From: an uncultured bacterium
GTDB taxonomy: Bacteria > Patescibacteriota > Patescibacteriia > Patescibacteriales > SZUA-104
Reading direction: 5' to 3'
Assembly (NCBI GenBank): GCA_913009695.1
Contig: CAJVWV010000004.1
Span: 1-53,152, forward strand
Length of the DNA: 53,152 nucleotides
Shown: positions 8,780-15,287 of the stretch, in pieces
Numbering within the stretch: position 1 is the stretch's first letter
How the letters are laid out: the number at the start of each line of letters is the position of its first letter
Made by a program: the position numbers and the translations under genes
Notes under the pieces: generated by a model
What the model saw: only the letters and a program-made list of their open reading frames with translations
What the model was told of the DNA's origin: nothing
The model's database searches: none

Positions 8780-9751
8780 ATGAAGAAATTTTTTATCGCG
8801 ATGATTATGCTATCAGTAGTGTTAGCAGGATGCGCATTAGAAGGAGAAAAAAAGGAAGCAGTAATAACCATAGAAGAAGCTTCGGTTAAGGCGTTAGATT
8901 TTATTAATGAAAATTTAATGGCGCCGGGAAGCGAAGCAACCGTTAAGGAAACGATTGAAGAAGGTGATATGTATAAAATTACGGTTAATTTGCCTAATGG
9001 ACAGGACGTTGATACATATATTACAAAAGACGGAGAAAAATTTTTTCCTCAAGTTTTTAATTTAAACGAGGAAGAAAAACAGCCGGAAGAAAATACAAGC
9101 GCCAATAAGCCGGCTGACAGTACAGTTTCTTCTAAAAATGATAAACCGGAAATAGAATTATTCGTTATGAGCCATTGCCCTTACGGAGCTCAGATTGAAA
9201 AAGGAATTTTACCTGCCCTAGAAGCTTTGGGCGATAAAGTTGATTTTGAATTAAGGTTTTGCGACTATGCTATGCATGGAGAAAAAGAGCTTAACGAAGA
9301 GCTTGAGCAATATTGCGTACAAAAAGAAGCGCCGGACAAATTGTTTAGTTATTTAAATTGTTTTTTGGCTAGTGGAGACGAAGGGGACGCGTGTTTCTCT
9401 GAAGTCGGAATTGATAAATCTAAGATTGACTCTTGCGTAGCTTCAGCCGACAGCCAGTTTAAGGTAACGGAGAACTTTAAAGATAAAAGCACTTGGAAAG
9501 GAAATTTCCCGACTTTTAATATTTATAAATCTGATGTAGATAAATATAGCGTAGGCGGTTCTCCAACTCTCATAATTAACGGTAATAAAATTTCCGCGGC
9601 AAGAGATTCGGCCAGCCTGCTCGCGACAATTTGTTCCGCTTTTAACAACGCCCCTGATGAATGTTCCAAGCAATTATCTCCAACCTCTCCGTCTCCTGGA
9701 TTTGGAGCAGGCGCAAGCGGAGGAGGCAGCGCTCAAGGATGCGGACAGTAA
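8780..9751 (+). CDS. Lipoprotein with DsbA/thioredoxin-like domain
   Basis: A 323-residue exported protein. A signal peptide with lipobox LAGC puts a lipidated cysteine at C18. Residues ~30-95 form a small domain resembling those that precede thioredoxin domains in surface lipoproteins. A linker follows, then a thioredoxin-fold domain from about 120 with a CPYG motif at 133-136 and a likely cis-Pro loop in GGSPTLIING. Several further cysteines lie between. The active-site motif is C-x-x-G rather than C-x-x-C, so the protein may work through other cysteines or be a disulfide-binding relative. The tail is Gly/Ser-rich and ends in GCGQ. It stands alone before a strong terminator. Confidence 0.8.
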   Translation: MKKFFIAMIMLSVVLAGCALEGEKKEAVITIEEASVKALDFINENLMAPGSEATVKETIEEGDMYKITVNLPNGQDVDTYITKDGEKFFPQVFNLNEEEKQPEENTSANKPADSTVSSKNDKPEIELFVMSHCPYGAQIEKGILPALEALGDKVDFELRFCDYAMHGEKELNEELEQYCVQKEAPDKLFSYLNCFLASGDEGDACFSEVGIDKSKIDSCVASADSQFKVTENFKDKSTWKGNFPTFNIYKSDVDKYSVGGSPTLIINGNKISAARDSASLLATICSAFNNAPDECSKQLSPTSPSPGFGAGASGGGSAQGCGQ

Positions 9752-9779
9752 TTTCACTAACACATAGCACTTAACATAA

Positions 9780-9817
9780 AACAAACTAGCCAATTATGGC
9801 TAGTTTGTTATTTTTTG
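9780..9817 (+). terminator. Intrinsic terminator
   Basis: AACAAACTAGCC (9780-9791) and GGCTAGTTTGTT (9798-9809) form a perfect 12-bp stem with a 6-nt loop, followed by ATTTTTT. It ends the lipoprotein transcription unit. Confidence 0.92.
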
Positions 9818-9833
9818 GAGAAAAGTTTGACTG

Positions 9834-9842
9834 TGGTATAAT
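9834..9842 (+). promoter_or_regulatory. Extended -10 promoter, probably leaderless transcript
   Basis: TGGTATAAT lies only 6 nt before the ATG at 9849. With start sites normally about 7 nt after the -10 box, transcription would begin at or next to the A of the start codon. The same TGGTATAAT is found before 11971. Confidence 0.65.
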
Positions 9843-9848
9843 AAGGAT

Positions 9849-10427
9849 ATGTTTAGAAAAAAATATCCTGAAAAAAATTTGGACATAAGACTTAATAATA
9901 ATCCAGTTAAATACACCTTAAAAACAAGCAGTAAAGCAAAACGAATGCGTTTAGCTATTTATTGCGACGGGAGCCTTGTTGTTACAAGGCCCTTTTGGTT
10001 AAGTGATCGTAAAGTAGAAAGATTTATTTTAGAAAAATCAAGCTGGGTAATTAAAAAACTGGAACATTTTAAAAATTTTACAACCAGCCTGCCAGTAAGC
10101 GGTAAAAGCCATTATTTAAAATATAAAAGCGAGACATATAAATTTATAGAAGAGCGTATAAAATATTATAACGAATTTTATAATTTTAAATTTAATAGAA
10201 TTAATATTAAAAATCAGAAAACACGCTGGGGGAGCTGTTCTAAAAAAGGAAATTTAAATTTTAATTATAGAATATTGTTTTTGCCTAAGCGCGTCGCGGA
10301 TTATATTATAGTGCATGAACTGTGCCATATAAAAGAATTTAACCATTCTAAAAATTTTTGGAATTTAGTAGCTGAGAGATTGCCTGATCATAAAAATTTA
10401 AGAAAGGAATTAAAATTAAAAATTTAA
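9849..10427 (+). CDS. YgjP-like (DUF45/WLM) zinc metallopeptidase-fold protein
   Basis: A 192-residue protein of the YgjP family. The zinc motif HELCH lies at 156-160, with a third likely ligand at H166 in KEFNHSKNFW. The upstream block KTRWGSCSKKGNLNFNYRI is the conserved family signature. Members resemble SprT/WLM peptidases in fold, but their substrates are not settled. The gene is monocistronic, between a terminator and another promoter, and seems to be transcribed without a 5' leader. Confidence 0.85.
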   Translation: MFRKKYPEKNLDIRLNNNPVKYTLKTSSKAKRMRLAIYCDGSLVVTRPFWLSDRKVERFILEKSSWVIKKLEHFKNFTTSLPVSGKSHYLKYKSETYKFIEERIKYYNEFYNFKFNRINIKNQKTRWGSCSKKGNLNFNYRILFLPKRVADYIIVHELCHIKEFNHSKNFWNLVAERLPDHKNLRKELKLKI

Positions 10428-10435
10428 TGATATAC

Positions 10436-10462
10436 TTGTTTTTTATAAAAAAACATTATAAT
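10436..10462 (+). promoter_or_regulatory. Promoter of the 94-residue protein gene
   Basis: TTGTTT (10436-10441), a 15-nt spacer and TATAAT (10457-10462), 31 nt before the ATG at 10494. Confidence 0.5.
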
Positions 10463-10493
10463 AAGAATACTTAATTAATTAAAAAAAATAAAT

Positions 10494-10778
10494 ATGAATG
10501 AACAAATTAATATTTCATCAAAGTATTCACCTGAGGATATAGAATATTTAAATAGAATTGTGAAGGAAATAATAGATAGCTATGAAGATAATGAAAAAAA
10601 AGTAAATTTAAAAACAGGCAGTGAACATATTATATATACCAAAATAAATGGAAGTAAAGTTATGTTTCCTAAATGGGAAAAAATGTCTATAAAAGATAAG
10701 GATCCAGTAGACATGGAAGAATATATCAAAAAAGTTATTAATGAGGATTTAGAGCAAAACAAAAAGAAGGAAGTTTAA
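10494..10778 (+). CDS. Small hypothetical protein, 94 residues
   Basis: A hydrophilic protein with no membrane span: an acidic helical N-terminal half and a short beta-like segment (HIIYTKINGSKVMFPKW), ending in a charged helix. No family recognised. It has its own promoter-like sequence, and codon use fits the AT-rich host. The FabK-like gene that follows, 34 nt on, has quite different composition, so the two need not be linked in function. Confidence 0.65.
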   Translation: MNEQINISSKYSPEDIEYLNRIVKEIIDSYEDNEKKVNLKTGSEHIIYTKINGSKVMFPKWEKMSIKDKDPVDMEEYIKKVINEDLEQNKKKEV

Positions 10779-10812
10779 AAAATCATTGTTATTTTAAAAA
10801 AAGGAGGAATCA

Positions 10813-11883
10813 ATGCAAAAGAAATTGCCGGCATTAAAAATAGCTGATTTAAGTATTGACCCCCCTATTATCCAGGGCGGTATGGGTGTTAGAGTGTCGC
10901 GTGCTAATCTGGCAGCCGCGGTTGCAAATGAAGGCGGTGTGGGTGTGATAGCCGGTGTTGGTCTCGGAAAATTTGAAGACCTTCCCGGTAAAGAATTCGT
11001 GTTGGTCAACGACGAAGCGTTAAGAGAAGAGATAAGAAAAGCAAGGAATATGATGACTAAGGGTGTCTTGGGTGTAAACCTGATGGTGGCGCTCTCCAAC
11101 TACGAAGAATTAGTCAGGACCTCGGCGGAGGAAGGCATTGATGTGATTATATCGGGCGCTGGTCTTCCTCTTGATCTTCCCGCGCATGTAGAAGGCAAAG
11201 ACGTCAAACTCGTCCCGATAGTATCGTCTTTAAGGGCATTGAAGATCATCTGTAACAAATGGAAAAAGAACTTCAAAAGACTTCCTGATGCCGCAGTGGT
11301 TGAAGGAGCCAAGGCGGGCGGTCATATAGGTTTTGATCACCAGGAAGTTGTCGATGGCAAAACAGCCTCGCTTGAAGAGCTGGTAAGCGAAGTAGTAGAA
11401 TATGCCAATACATTTGATCCGAAGATTCCAGTGATAGCTGCCGGAGGTATTTTTGACGGCAAGGATATCGTGGACTTCATTAAACTTGGCGCATCCGGAG
11501 TCCAGATAGGTACCCGCTTTGTCTGTACCGATGAATGTGACGTGCATCCGAGCTTTAAGCAGGCGTACATTGACGCGAAGGAAGAAGACCTTGTTGTCAT
11601 AAAGAGTCCTGTTGGTATGCCCGGACGTGTGATCAGAAATAAATTTATTGAGGATGTTATGCGAGGCAAAACCACTCCCGCAGCCTGTAACTTCAGATGC
11701 TTAAGAACATGCGACACCAAAAAAGCCCCTTACTGTATTGCCAAGGCGTTGGCAAATGCCGCTGAAGGCAATCTTGATGAAGGCCTTTTGTTCGCTGGAT
11801 CCAACGTTTACAAATGCAACGAGATCGTTTCAGTAAAACAGTTAATGGATGAGCTCGTCGCTGAAGCAATAGAAAATTTGTAA
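10813..11883 (+). CDS. Nitronate monooxygenase / FabK-like FMN enzyme
   Basis: A 356-residue TIM-barrel flavoprotein of the NPD family. It starts with the typical PPIIQGGMGVRVSRANLAAAVANEGGVG and has the family blocks GVNLMVA, EGAKAGGHIGFD and AAGGIFDGKDIVDFIKLGASGVQIGTRF (FMN phosphate site). Relatives oxidise alkyl nitronates or reduce enoyl-ACP; these cannot be separated here. The C-terminal part has a cluster of cysteines (CNFRCLRTCDTKKAPYC) common to one branch. An unusually strong SD, AAGGAGG, stands 6 nt before the ATG. Codons end in G or C far more often than in neighbouring genes, suggesting recent transfer. A terminator follows at once. Confidence 0.88.
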   Translation: MQKKLPALKIADLSIDPPIIQGGMGVRVSRANLAAAVANEGGVGVIAGVGLGKFEDLPGKEFVLVNDEALREEIRKARNMMTKGVLGVNLMVALSNYEELVRTSAEEGIDVIISGAGLPLDLPAHVEGKDVKLVPIVSSLRALKIICNKWKKNFKRLPDAAVVEGAKAGGHIGFDHQEVVDGKTASLEELVSEVVEYANTFDPKIPVIAAGGIFDGKDIVDFIKLGASGVQIGTRFVCTDECDVHPSFKQAYIDAKEEDLVVIKSPVGMPGRVIRNKFIEDVMRGKTTPAACNFRCLRTCDTKKAPYCIAKALANAAEGNLDEGLLFAGSNVYKCNEIVSVKQLMDELVAEAIENL

Positions 11884-11898
11884 GTTCAAATCATCACT

Positions 11899-11929
11899 AC
11901 GGCTGGTTTTAAACCAGTCGTTTTATTTT
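11899..11929 (+). terminator. Intrinsic terminator after the FabK-like gene
   Basis: ACGGCTGGTTT and AAACCAGTCGT pair over 11 positions with one G-T wobble, followed by TTTATTTTA. Confidence 0.85.
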
Positions 11930-11955
11930 AATAAAAAAACGGTGATAGTTTTTTA

Positions 11956-11964
11956 TGGTATAAT
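11956..11964 (+). promoter_or_regulatory. Extended -10 promoter, probably leaderless transcript
   Basis: TGGTATAAT ends 6 nt before the ATG at 11971, the same arrangement as at 9834. Confidence 0.65.
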
Positions 11965-11970
11965 TTTATT

Positions 11971-13227
11971 ATGAAGACAAAAAAGAGAAAAATAGACAGG
12001 TTTATTTTTGGAGGTATTTTTTTAAGCCTAGGAATACTCTTGTTTTTTGGATATTATTTATTTTTTCTAAAGCCCGTTTTTGTTTTGCGAGATTGGACTA
12101 CGGTTGGCAAGTTCACGGAAACCTCCCCCAGCCTCCTCCCCTCCAATTCGGCGGGCAGGCTTAGTAAGGAGTGGGAAGTTAAGAGTTCGGAAGAGGAAAT
12201 TATTTTGCCGGTTCATGTTGCGACTCCGGACGCGGTACGCGCAATTTATATGACAAACTGCGTTGCTCAGAGTCCAAGGTGGCGTGAAGGCTTAGTTGAC
12301 CTTGTTATGGATACGGAATTGAATTCCATTGTTATTGATATAAAGGATTACTCAGGAAAAATATCTTTTAAATTAGATGGCTCGTTTTTTGAAAATAATG
12401 AGACTTCAAGGTGTACGGTTGATGATATAGAGGAGTTTATTAAATCTCTTCACGAAAAAGATATTTATGTTATCGGGCGTATTACTGTTTTTCAGGATCC
12501 TTATTACGCGGTGGAAAGGCCGGACTTGGCGGTTAAAAGAAAAAACGGTTCAGTTTGGAAAGATTATAAAGGAATAAGTTTTATTGACATCGGAGCCCGT
12601 GAATTTTGGGATTATATTGTTGCCCTTTCACGCGAATCTTATAATATTGGGTTTGACGAGTTAAACTATGATTATATACGTTTTCCATCTGATGGCAATA
12701 TGAGTGATGCTTATTATCCATTTAGCGGGGAAATCGTTAAAGAAGATCCGGAGCTTGGTAAAGCAAAAGTAGTTCAAGGTTTTTTTAAATATTTAGATGA
12801 AGGGTTAAGCGATACTGGAGTTATATTATCAGCGGATCTTTTCGGCATGGCAACCGTTAATACTGATGATTTAAATATCGGGCAGGTTCTTGAATACGCG
12901 GAACCGTATTTTGATTATATTTCACCGATGGTTTATCCGTCGCATTACCCAACCGGATTTATAGGGTATAGCGACGTAAACGCGCATCCTTACGCAATTG
13001 TAAAATATTCTATGGATAAAGCGGCAGAACGGCTTAATGCCGCTTCTTCAACTCCAGAAAAACTTAGGCCATGGCTTCAGGATTTTAGTTGGCCAGTTAC
13101 ATATACATCCAGTATGGTTCGCGCGCAGATACAGGCGGTCTATGATGCAGGTCTAGATTCTTGGATGCTTTGGAGTCCGTCGAATACATATACGCGTTCG
13201 GCGCTGGAAAGTAAACTTGAAAAGTAA
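11971..13227 (+). CDS. Putative glycoside hydrolase, DUF4015-like
   Basis: A 418-residue membrane-anchored protein. One N-terminal span (about residues 9-30), a short linker, then a barrel-like domain from about 85. Its start (RAIYMTNCVAQSPRW and TELNSIVIDIKDYSG) and end (SPMVYPSHYPTGFIGY, RPWLQDFSW) match the DUF4015 putative glycosidase family. Activity is inferred from the barrel fold and is unproven for the family. The linker (about residues 51-70, SPSLLPSNSAGRLSKEW) is GC-rich and looks like another inserted repeat element. Transcription seems leaderless. The stop codon abuts a highly structured RNA-like segment. Confidence 0.82.
   Translation: MKTKKRKIDRFIFGGIFLSLGILLFFGYYLFFLKPVFVLRDWTTVGKFTETSPSLLPSNSAGRLSKEWEVKSSEEEIILPVHVATPDAVRAIYMTNCVAQSPRWREGLVDLVMDTELNSIVIDIKDYSGKISFKLDGSFFENNETSRCTVDDIEEFIKSLHEKDIYVIGRITVFQDPYYAVERPDLAVKRKNGSVWKDYKGISFIDIGAREFWDYIVALSRESYNIGFDELNYDYIRFPSDGNMSDAYYPFSGEIVKEDPELGKAKVVQGFFKYLDEGLSDTGVILSADLFGMATVNTDDLNIGQVLEYAEPYFDYISPMVYPSHYPTGFIGYSDVNAHPYAIVKYSMDKAAERLNAASSTPEKLRPWLQDFSWPVTYTSSMVRAQIQAVYDAGLDSWMLWSPSNTYTRSALESKLEK
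12121..12174 (+). repeat. Possible inserted GC-rich element in the DUF4015-like gene
   Basis: A C-rich then G-rich stretch (CCTCCCCCAGCCTCCTCCCC through AAGGAGTGGG) in an AT-rich gene, read as SPSLLPSNSAGRLSKEW between the membrane anchor and the catalytic domain. It resembles the other in-frame repeats but its arms pair poorly. Confidence 0.45.
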
Positions 13228-13228
13228 A

Positions 13229-13324
13229 CCCCGTTAAATATGTGTCGCCTGTCGGTGGCTTTAGACCACCGACTGCGACTAATCTATTACTGCCGATTTC
13301 ATCAGCGGCTTTATTTAACTGGGG
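13229..13324. ncRNA. Predicted three-way-junction RNA or REP-like structure
   Basis: A closing stem pairs 13229-13240 with 13312-13324 (12 bp, one bulged T). Inside is a long hairpin, 13244-13279 (GTCGC/GCGAC, then GTCGGTGG/CCACCGAC, 7-nt loop). A short hairpin follows at 13292-13309 (GCCG/CGGC). No U tract follows, so it is not an ordinary terminator. It may be a small RNA, a 3' UTR structure or a REP-type mobile palindrome. Confidence 0.5.
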
Positions 13325-13367
13325 TAAATATATATGTATATAATATAGATATTAATAATTTAAATAA

Positions 13368-13383
13368 TCCGCCGGAGGCGGAC
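13368..13383. repeat. CCGCC/GGCGG mini-palindrome before a small gene
   Basis: CCGCCGGAGGCGG in AT-rich sequence, about 10 nt before the ATG at 13393. Similar short GC palindromes lie inside that gene (13409-13424) and before the genes at 14494 and 19629. Confidence 0.55.
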
Positions 13384-13392
13384 AAGAAAAAT

Positions 13393-13635
13393 ATGAAAAA
13401 AACAAAAGCCCGCCAAAAGGGCGGACAGGCAAAAAAATGCCCAGAAGACATGATTAAAGAAAAAATTCATGATGTGGCTGATGATCTTAGTAAGATGATA
13501 AAGAAAGCAAAGAGTAGTTATGATAAAGCTGACCCAGACACAAAGAAAAAAGTTTTAGCCGGAATCGCTGGAGCTGGCGCTCTTTTGACTAGCGTCTTAG
13601 GCGCAAGAGCTTTAAAGAAAAAGAAGAAAAAATAA
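13393..13635 (+). CDS. Small basic protein with one membrane-like helix
   Basis: An 80-residue protein. The ATG at 13393 is chosen because the longer open frame runs back through the structured element. It has a basic start containing ARQKGGQAK, which is encoded by a CCCGCC/GGGCGG palindrome. An amphipathic helix follows (MIKEKIHDVADDLSKMIKKAKSSYDKA), then a hydrophobic stretch near 56-71 (VLAGIAGAGALLTSVLGARAL) and an all-Lys end. This could be a YtxH-like or DNA/membrane-binding small protein. No firm family. A TATAAT at 13339-13344 could serve it. Confidence 0.6.
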   Translation: MKKTKARQKGGQAKKCPEDMIKEKIHDVADDLSKMIKKAKSSYDKADPDTKKKVLAGIAGAGALLTSVLGARALKKKKKK

Positions 13636-13688
13636 ATACAAGTATTTTTGTGATAATATGACAGAAGGGAGGAGCTAATAATAAATTT

Positions 13689-14399
13689 ATGGCTTTAATT
13701 TTTGATATAGAAACAATTGGCGCTGACTTTGACGAGTTAGATGAGACAACGCAGAACAGCTTAACTCGTTGGATTAGGCGTGAGTCTGGAGACGACAAAG
13801 GAAAATATAATGTAATGCTTAAGGATTTAAAAGAGGGGCTTGGATTTTCTCCCCTAACTGGAGAAATAGTGGCGGCTGGAGTGTACGACACTGAAAGAGA
13901 AAAGGGGGTTGTTTATTACGCTGTTGGAGATTCAATAAAAGGTGACACGCAGGAAAACAACTTTACTTTTAAACCAATGACTGAATTAGGCATGCTCCAA
14001 AGTTTTTGGCAAGGAGCATTGCATTATAATGAGTTCGTCAGTTTTAACGGAAGGTCTTTTGACGTTCCTTTTCTAATGATTAGATCAGCGGTTCATAAAA
14101 TAAAACCCGGAGTTAATTTAATGACTAATCGTTATTTGGGGAGCCAACCATACAATGTTAAGCACATAGATTTAATGGATCAGCTTTCTTTTTATGGCGC
14201 GGTTAGGCGCAGGGGCAACCTACATCTTTATTGTCAGGCATTCGGGATTAAATCGCCAAAGTCTAAAGGAATTACCGGAGATGATGTGGGACGGTTGTAT
14301 AAAGAGAAAGAATATGAGAAAATAGCGAAATATAATAGCTGGGATTTAATAGCTACGGCGGAGCTATATAAGAGATGGAGAGATTATATTAGGTTTTAA
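13689..14399 (+). CDS. 3'-5' exonuclease related to DNA polymerase B exonuclease domain
   Basis: A 236-residue RNase H-fold protein. The Exo I motif DIETI gives D6 and E8. Exo II is in SFNGRSFDVPFL. The Exo III region near the C-terminus, YNSWDLIATAELYKRW, keeps the expected Asp. Arrangement and length agree with the free-standing PolB-type exonuclease family (DNA_pol_B_exo2). The role is probably DNA or RNA 3'-end trimming. A strong SD (GGGAGGAG) lies about 15 nt before the start. The AT-rich intergenic repeat follows the stop directly. Confidence 0.82.
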   Translation: MALIFDIETIGADFDELDETTQNSLTRWIRRESGDDKGKYNVMLKDLKEGLGFSPLTGEIVAAGVYDTEREKGVVYYAVGDSIKGDTQENNFTFKPMTELGMLQSFWQGALHYNEFVSFNGRSFDVPFLMIRSAVHKIKPGVNLMTNRYLGSQPYNVKHIDLMDQLSFYGAVRRRGNLHLYCQAFGIKSPKSKGITGDDVGRLYKEKEYEKIAKYNSWDLIATAELYKRWRDYIRF

Positions 14400-14430
14400 T
14401 TTTCAATTTCTAATTTTCAAACAATTTTTT
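14396..14430. repeat. AT-rich intergenic repeat (TTTTCAATTT type)
   Basis: TTTTCAATTTCTAATTTTCA plus AACAATTTTTT, overlapping the stop codon of the exonuclease gene. Very similar to the copy at 3038. Confidence 0.7.
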
Positions 14431-14493
14431 CCGCTCCTAAATAATTTATATTGATGCGGGATCCCGCCAAAGGCGGTGACAATTATTTAATTT

Positions 14494-15051
14494 ATGAATT
14501 ATAATATAATTAAAAAAGAAATAGAGGATATTTTACCCAACTCTCCTCTTGAATTTGAATTAGCTCATTCTCGTCTAACTTTAAAATGGTTGATTAAATT
14601 GAAACCTGATGCAGATGAAGCTTTACGTATTGCGGCAATATCTCACGATATTGATCGAGCCATAACGGGAATAACAGAAAAAGACCTAAAAGATTTTTCT
14701 AAATTAGATGAATTTAAAAAAGAACATTCAATAAGGTCAGCAAACATTATTTCTGATTTATTAAAAAAACATAACTACAGTAAAAAAATTATAGAAAAAG
14801 TAAAAAGACTAGTTGAATGTCATGAATTTGGAGGAGAAAAAGAATCAGATGTATTAAAAGAAGCAGATAGCTTGGCATATTTTGATTATAATATTCCTTT
14901 TTATCTGAAGCGTAATGGCATAGAAAAAACAAAGAAAAAAATTAAATTTATGTATGATAGACTGTCTGGTCAATCTAAGAAATTTGTTAATGATATTAAG
15001 TTTAATGACAAGGAGGTTAATAATTTGGTAAAAAGTGTTATTAATAATTAA
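14494..15051 (+). CDS. HD-domain protein, DUF4202-like
   Basis: A 185-residue all-helical protein. The HD metal motif is seen in ELAHSRLTLKWL and AAISHDIDRA, and further conserved residues in VECHEFGGEKESDVLKEADSLAYFD. The whole pattern is that of the DUF4202-type HD family, whose substrates are unknown; related enzymes are phosphohydrolases. It is preceded by a CCGCC/GGCGG mini-palindrome at about 14466-14478 and followed by an inverted copy of the AT-rich intergenic repeat. Confidence 0.75.
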   Translation: MNYNIIKKEIEDILPNSPLEFELAHSRLTLKWLIKLKPDADEALRIAAISHDIDRAITGITEKDLKDFSKLDEFKKEHSIRSANIISDLLKKHNYSKKIIEKVKRLVECHEFGGEKESDVLKEADSLAYFDYNIPFYLKRNGIEKTKKKIKFMYDRLSGQSKKFVNDIKFNDKEVNNLVKSVINN

Positions 15052-15052
15052 T

Positions 15053-15098
15053 AAATTAGTAATTGTTTGAAAATTGAAAATTAGAAATTGAAAATTAC
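15053..15098. repeat. AT-rich intergenic repeat, inverted copy
   Basis: AATTGTTTGAAAATTG and AAAATTAGAAATTGAAAATT form the reverse complement of the copies at 3038 and 14396, so the two copies flank the HD gene in opposite directions. Confidence 0.7.
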
Positions 15099-15104
15099 CC
15101 TTTC

Positions 15105-15132
15105 TTGCATTTTTTTGGAATTCATGTACAAT
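15105..15132 (+). promoter_or_regulatory. Promoter of the S1-domain gene
   Basis: TTGCAT (15105-15110), a 16-nt spacer and TACAAT (15127-15132). This leaves a leader of about 150 nt before the chosen ATG at 15288. Confidence 0.65.
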
Positions 15133-15188
15133 AGAGTAGTACAATAAAATCCTGTAAATATGGGATAAAAATAAACACCTGTAATAAA

Positions 15189-15236
15189 TTCCTTGATTTT
15201 AAGGTGGTCAAGGAACTTCTTATTCCGCATGCGGAA
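15189..15236 (+). promoter_or_regulatory. Structured leader of the S1-domain gene
   Basis: TTCCTTGA (15189-15196) pairs with TCAAGGAA (15208-15215), and TTCCGCATGCGGAA (15223-15236) is self-complementary. Both lie in the predicted 5' leader. Autoregulation by the S1 protein is possible; it is known for ribosomal protein S1 in other bacteria. Confidence 0.45.
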
Positions 15237-15287
15237 AAGAGGTTAAAAGGTATTTTTTTATTGCAAAAAACTACTTTTTTAAATATT

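Noticed and set aside
9484-9751. Gly/Ser-rich lipoprotein tail as an inserted repeat
   Set aside because: The DNA has no palindrome and the composition is a usual linker or tail.
11100-11720. Long overlapping minus-strand frames opposite the FabK-like gene
   Set aside because: The G/C-rich codons of that gene leave open antisense frames; no family signal or SD.
13240-13392. N-terminal 51-codon extension of the small basic protein
   Set aside because: It runs through the structured element and AT-only sequence and looks like no protein; the ATG at 13393 is a better start.
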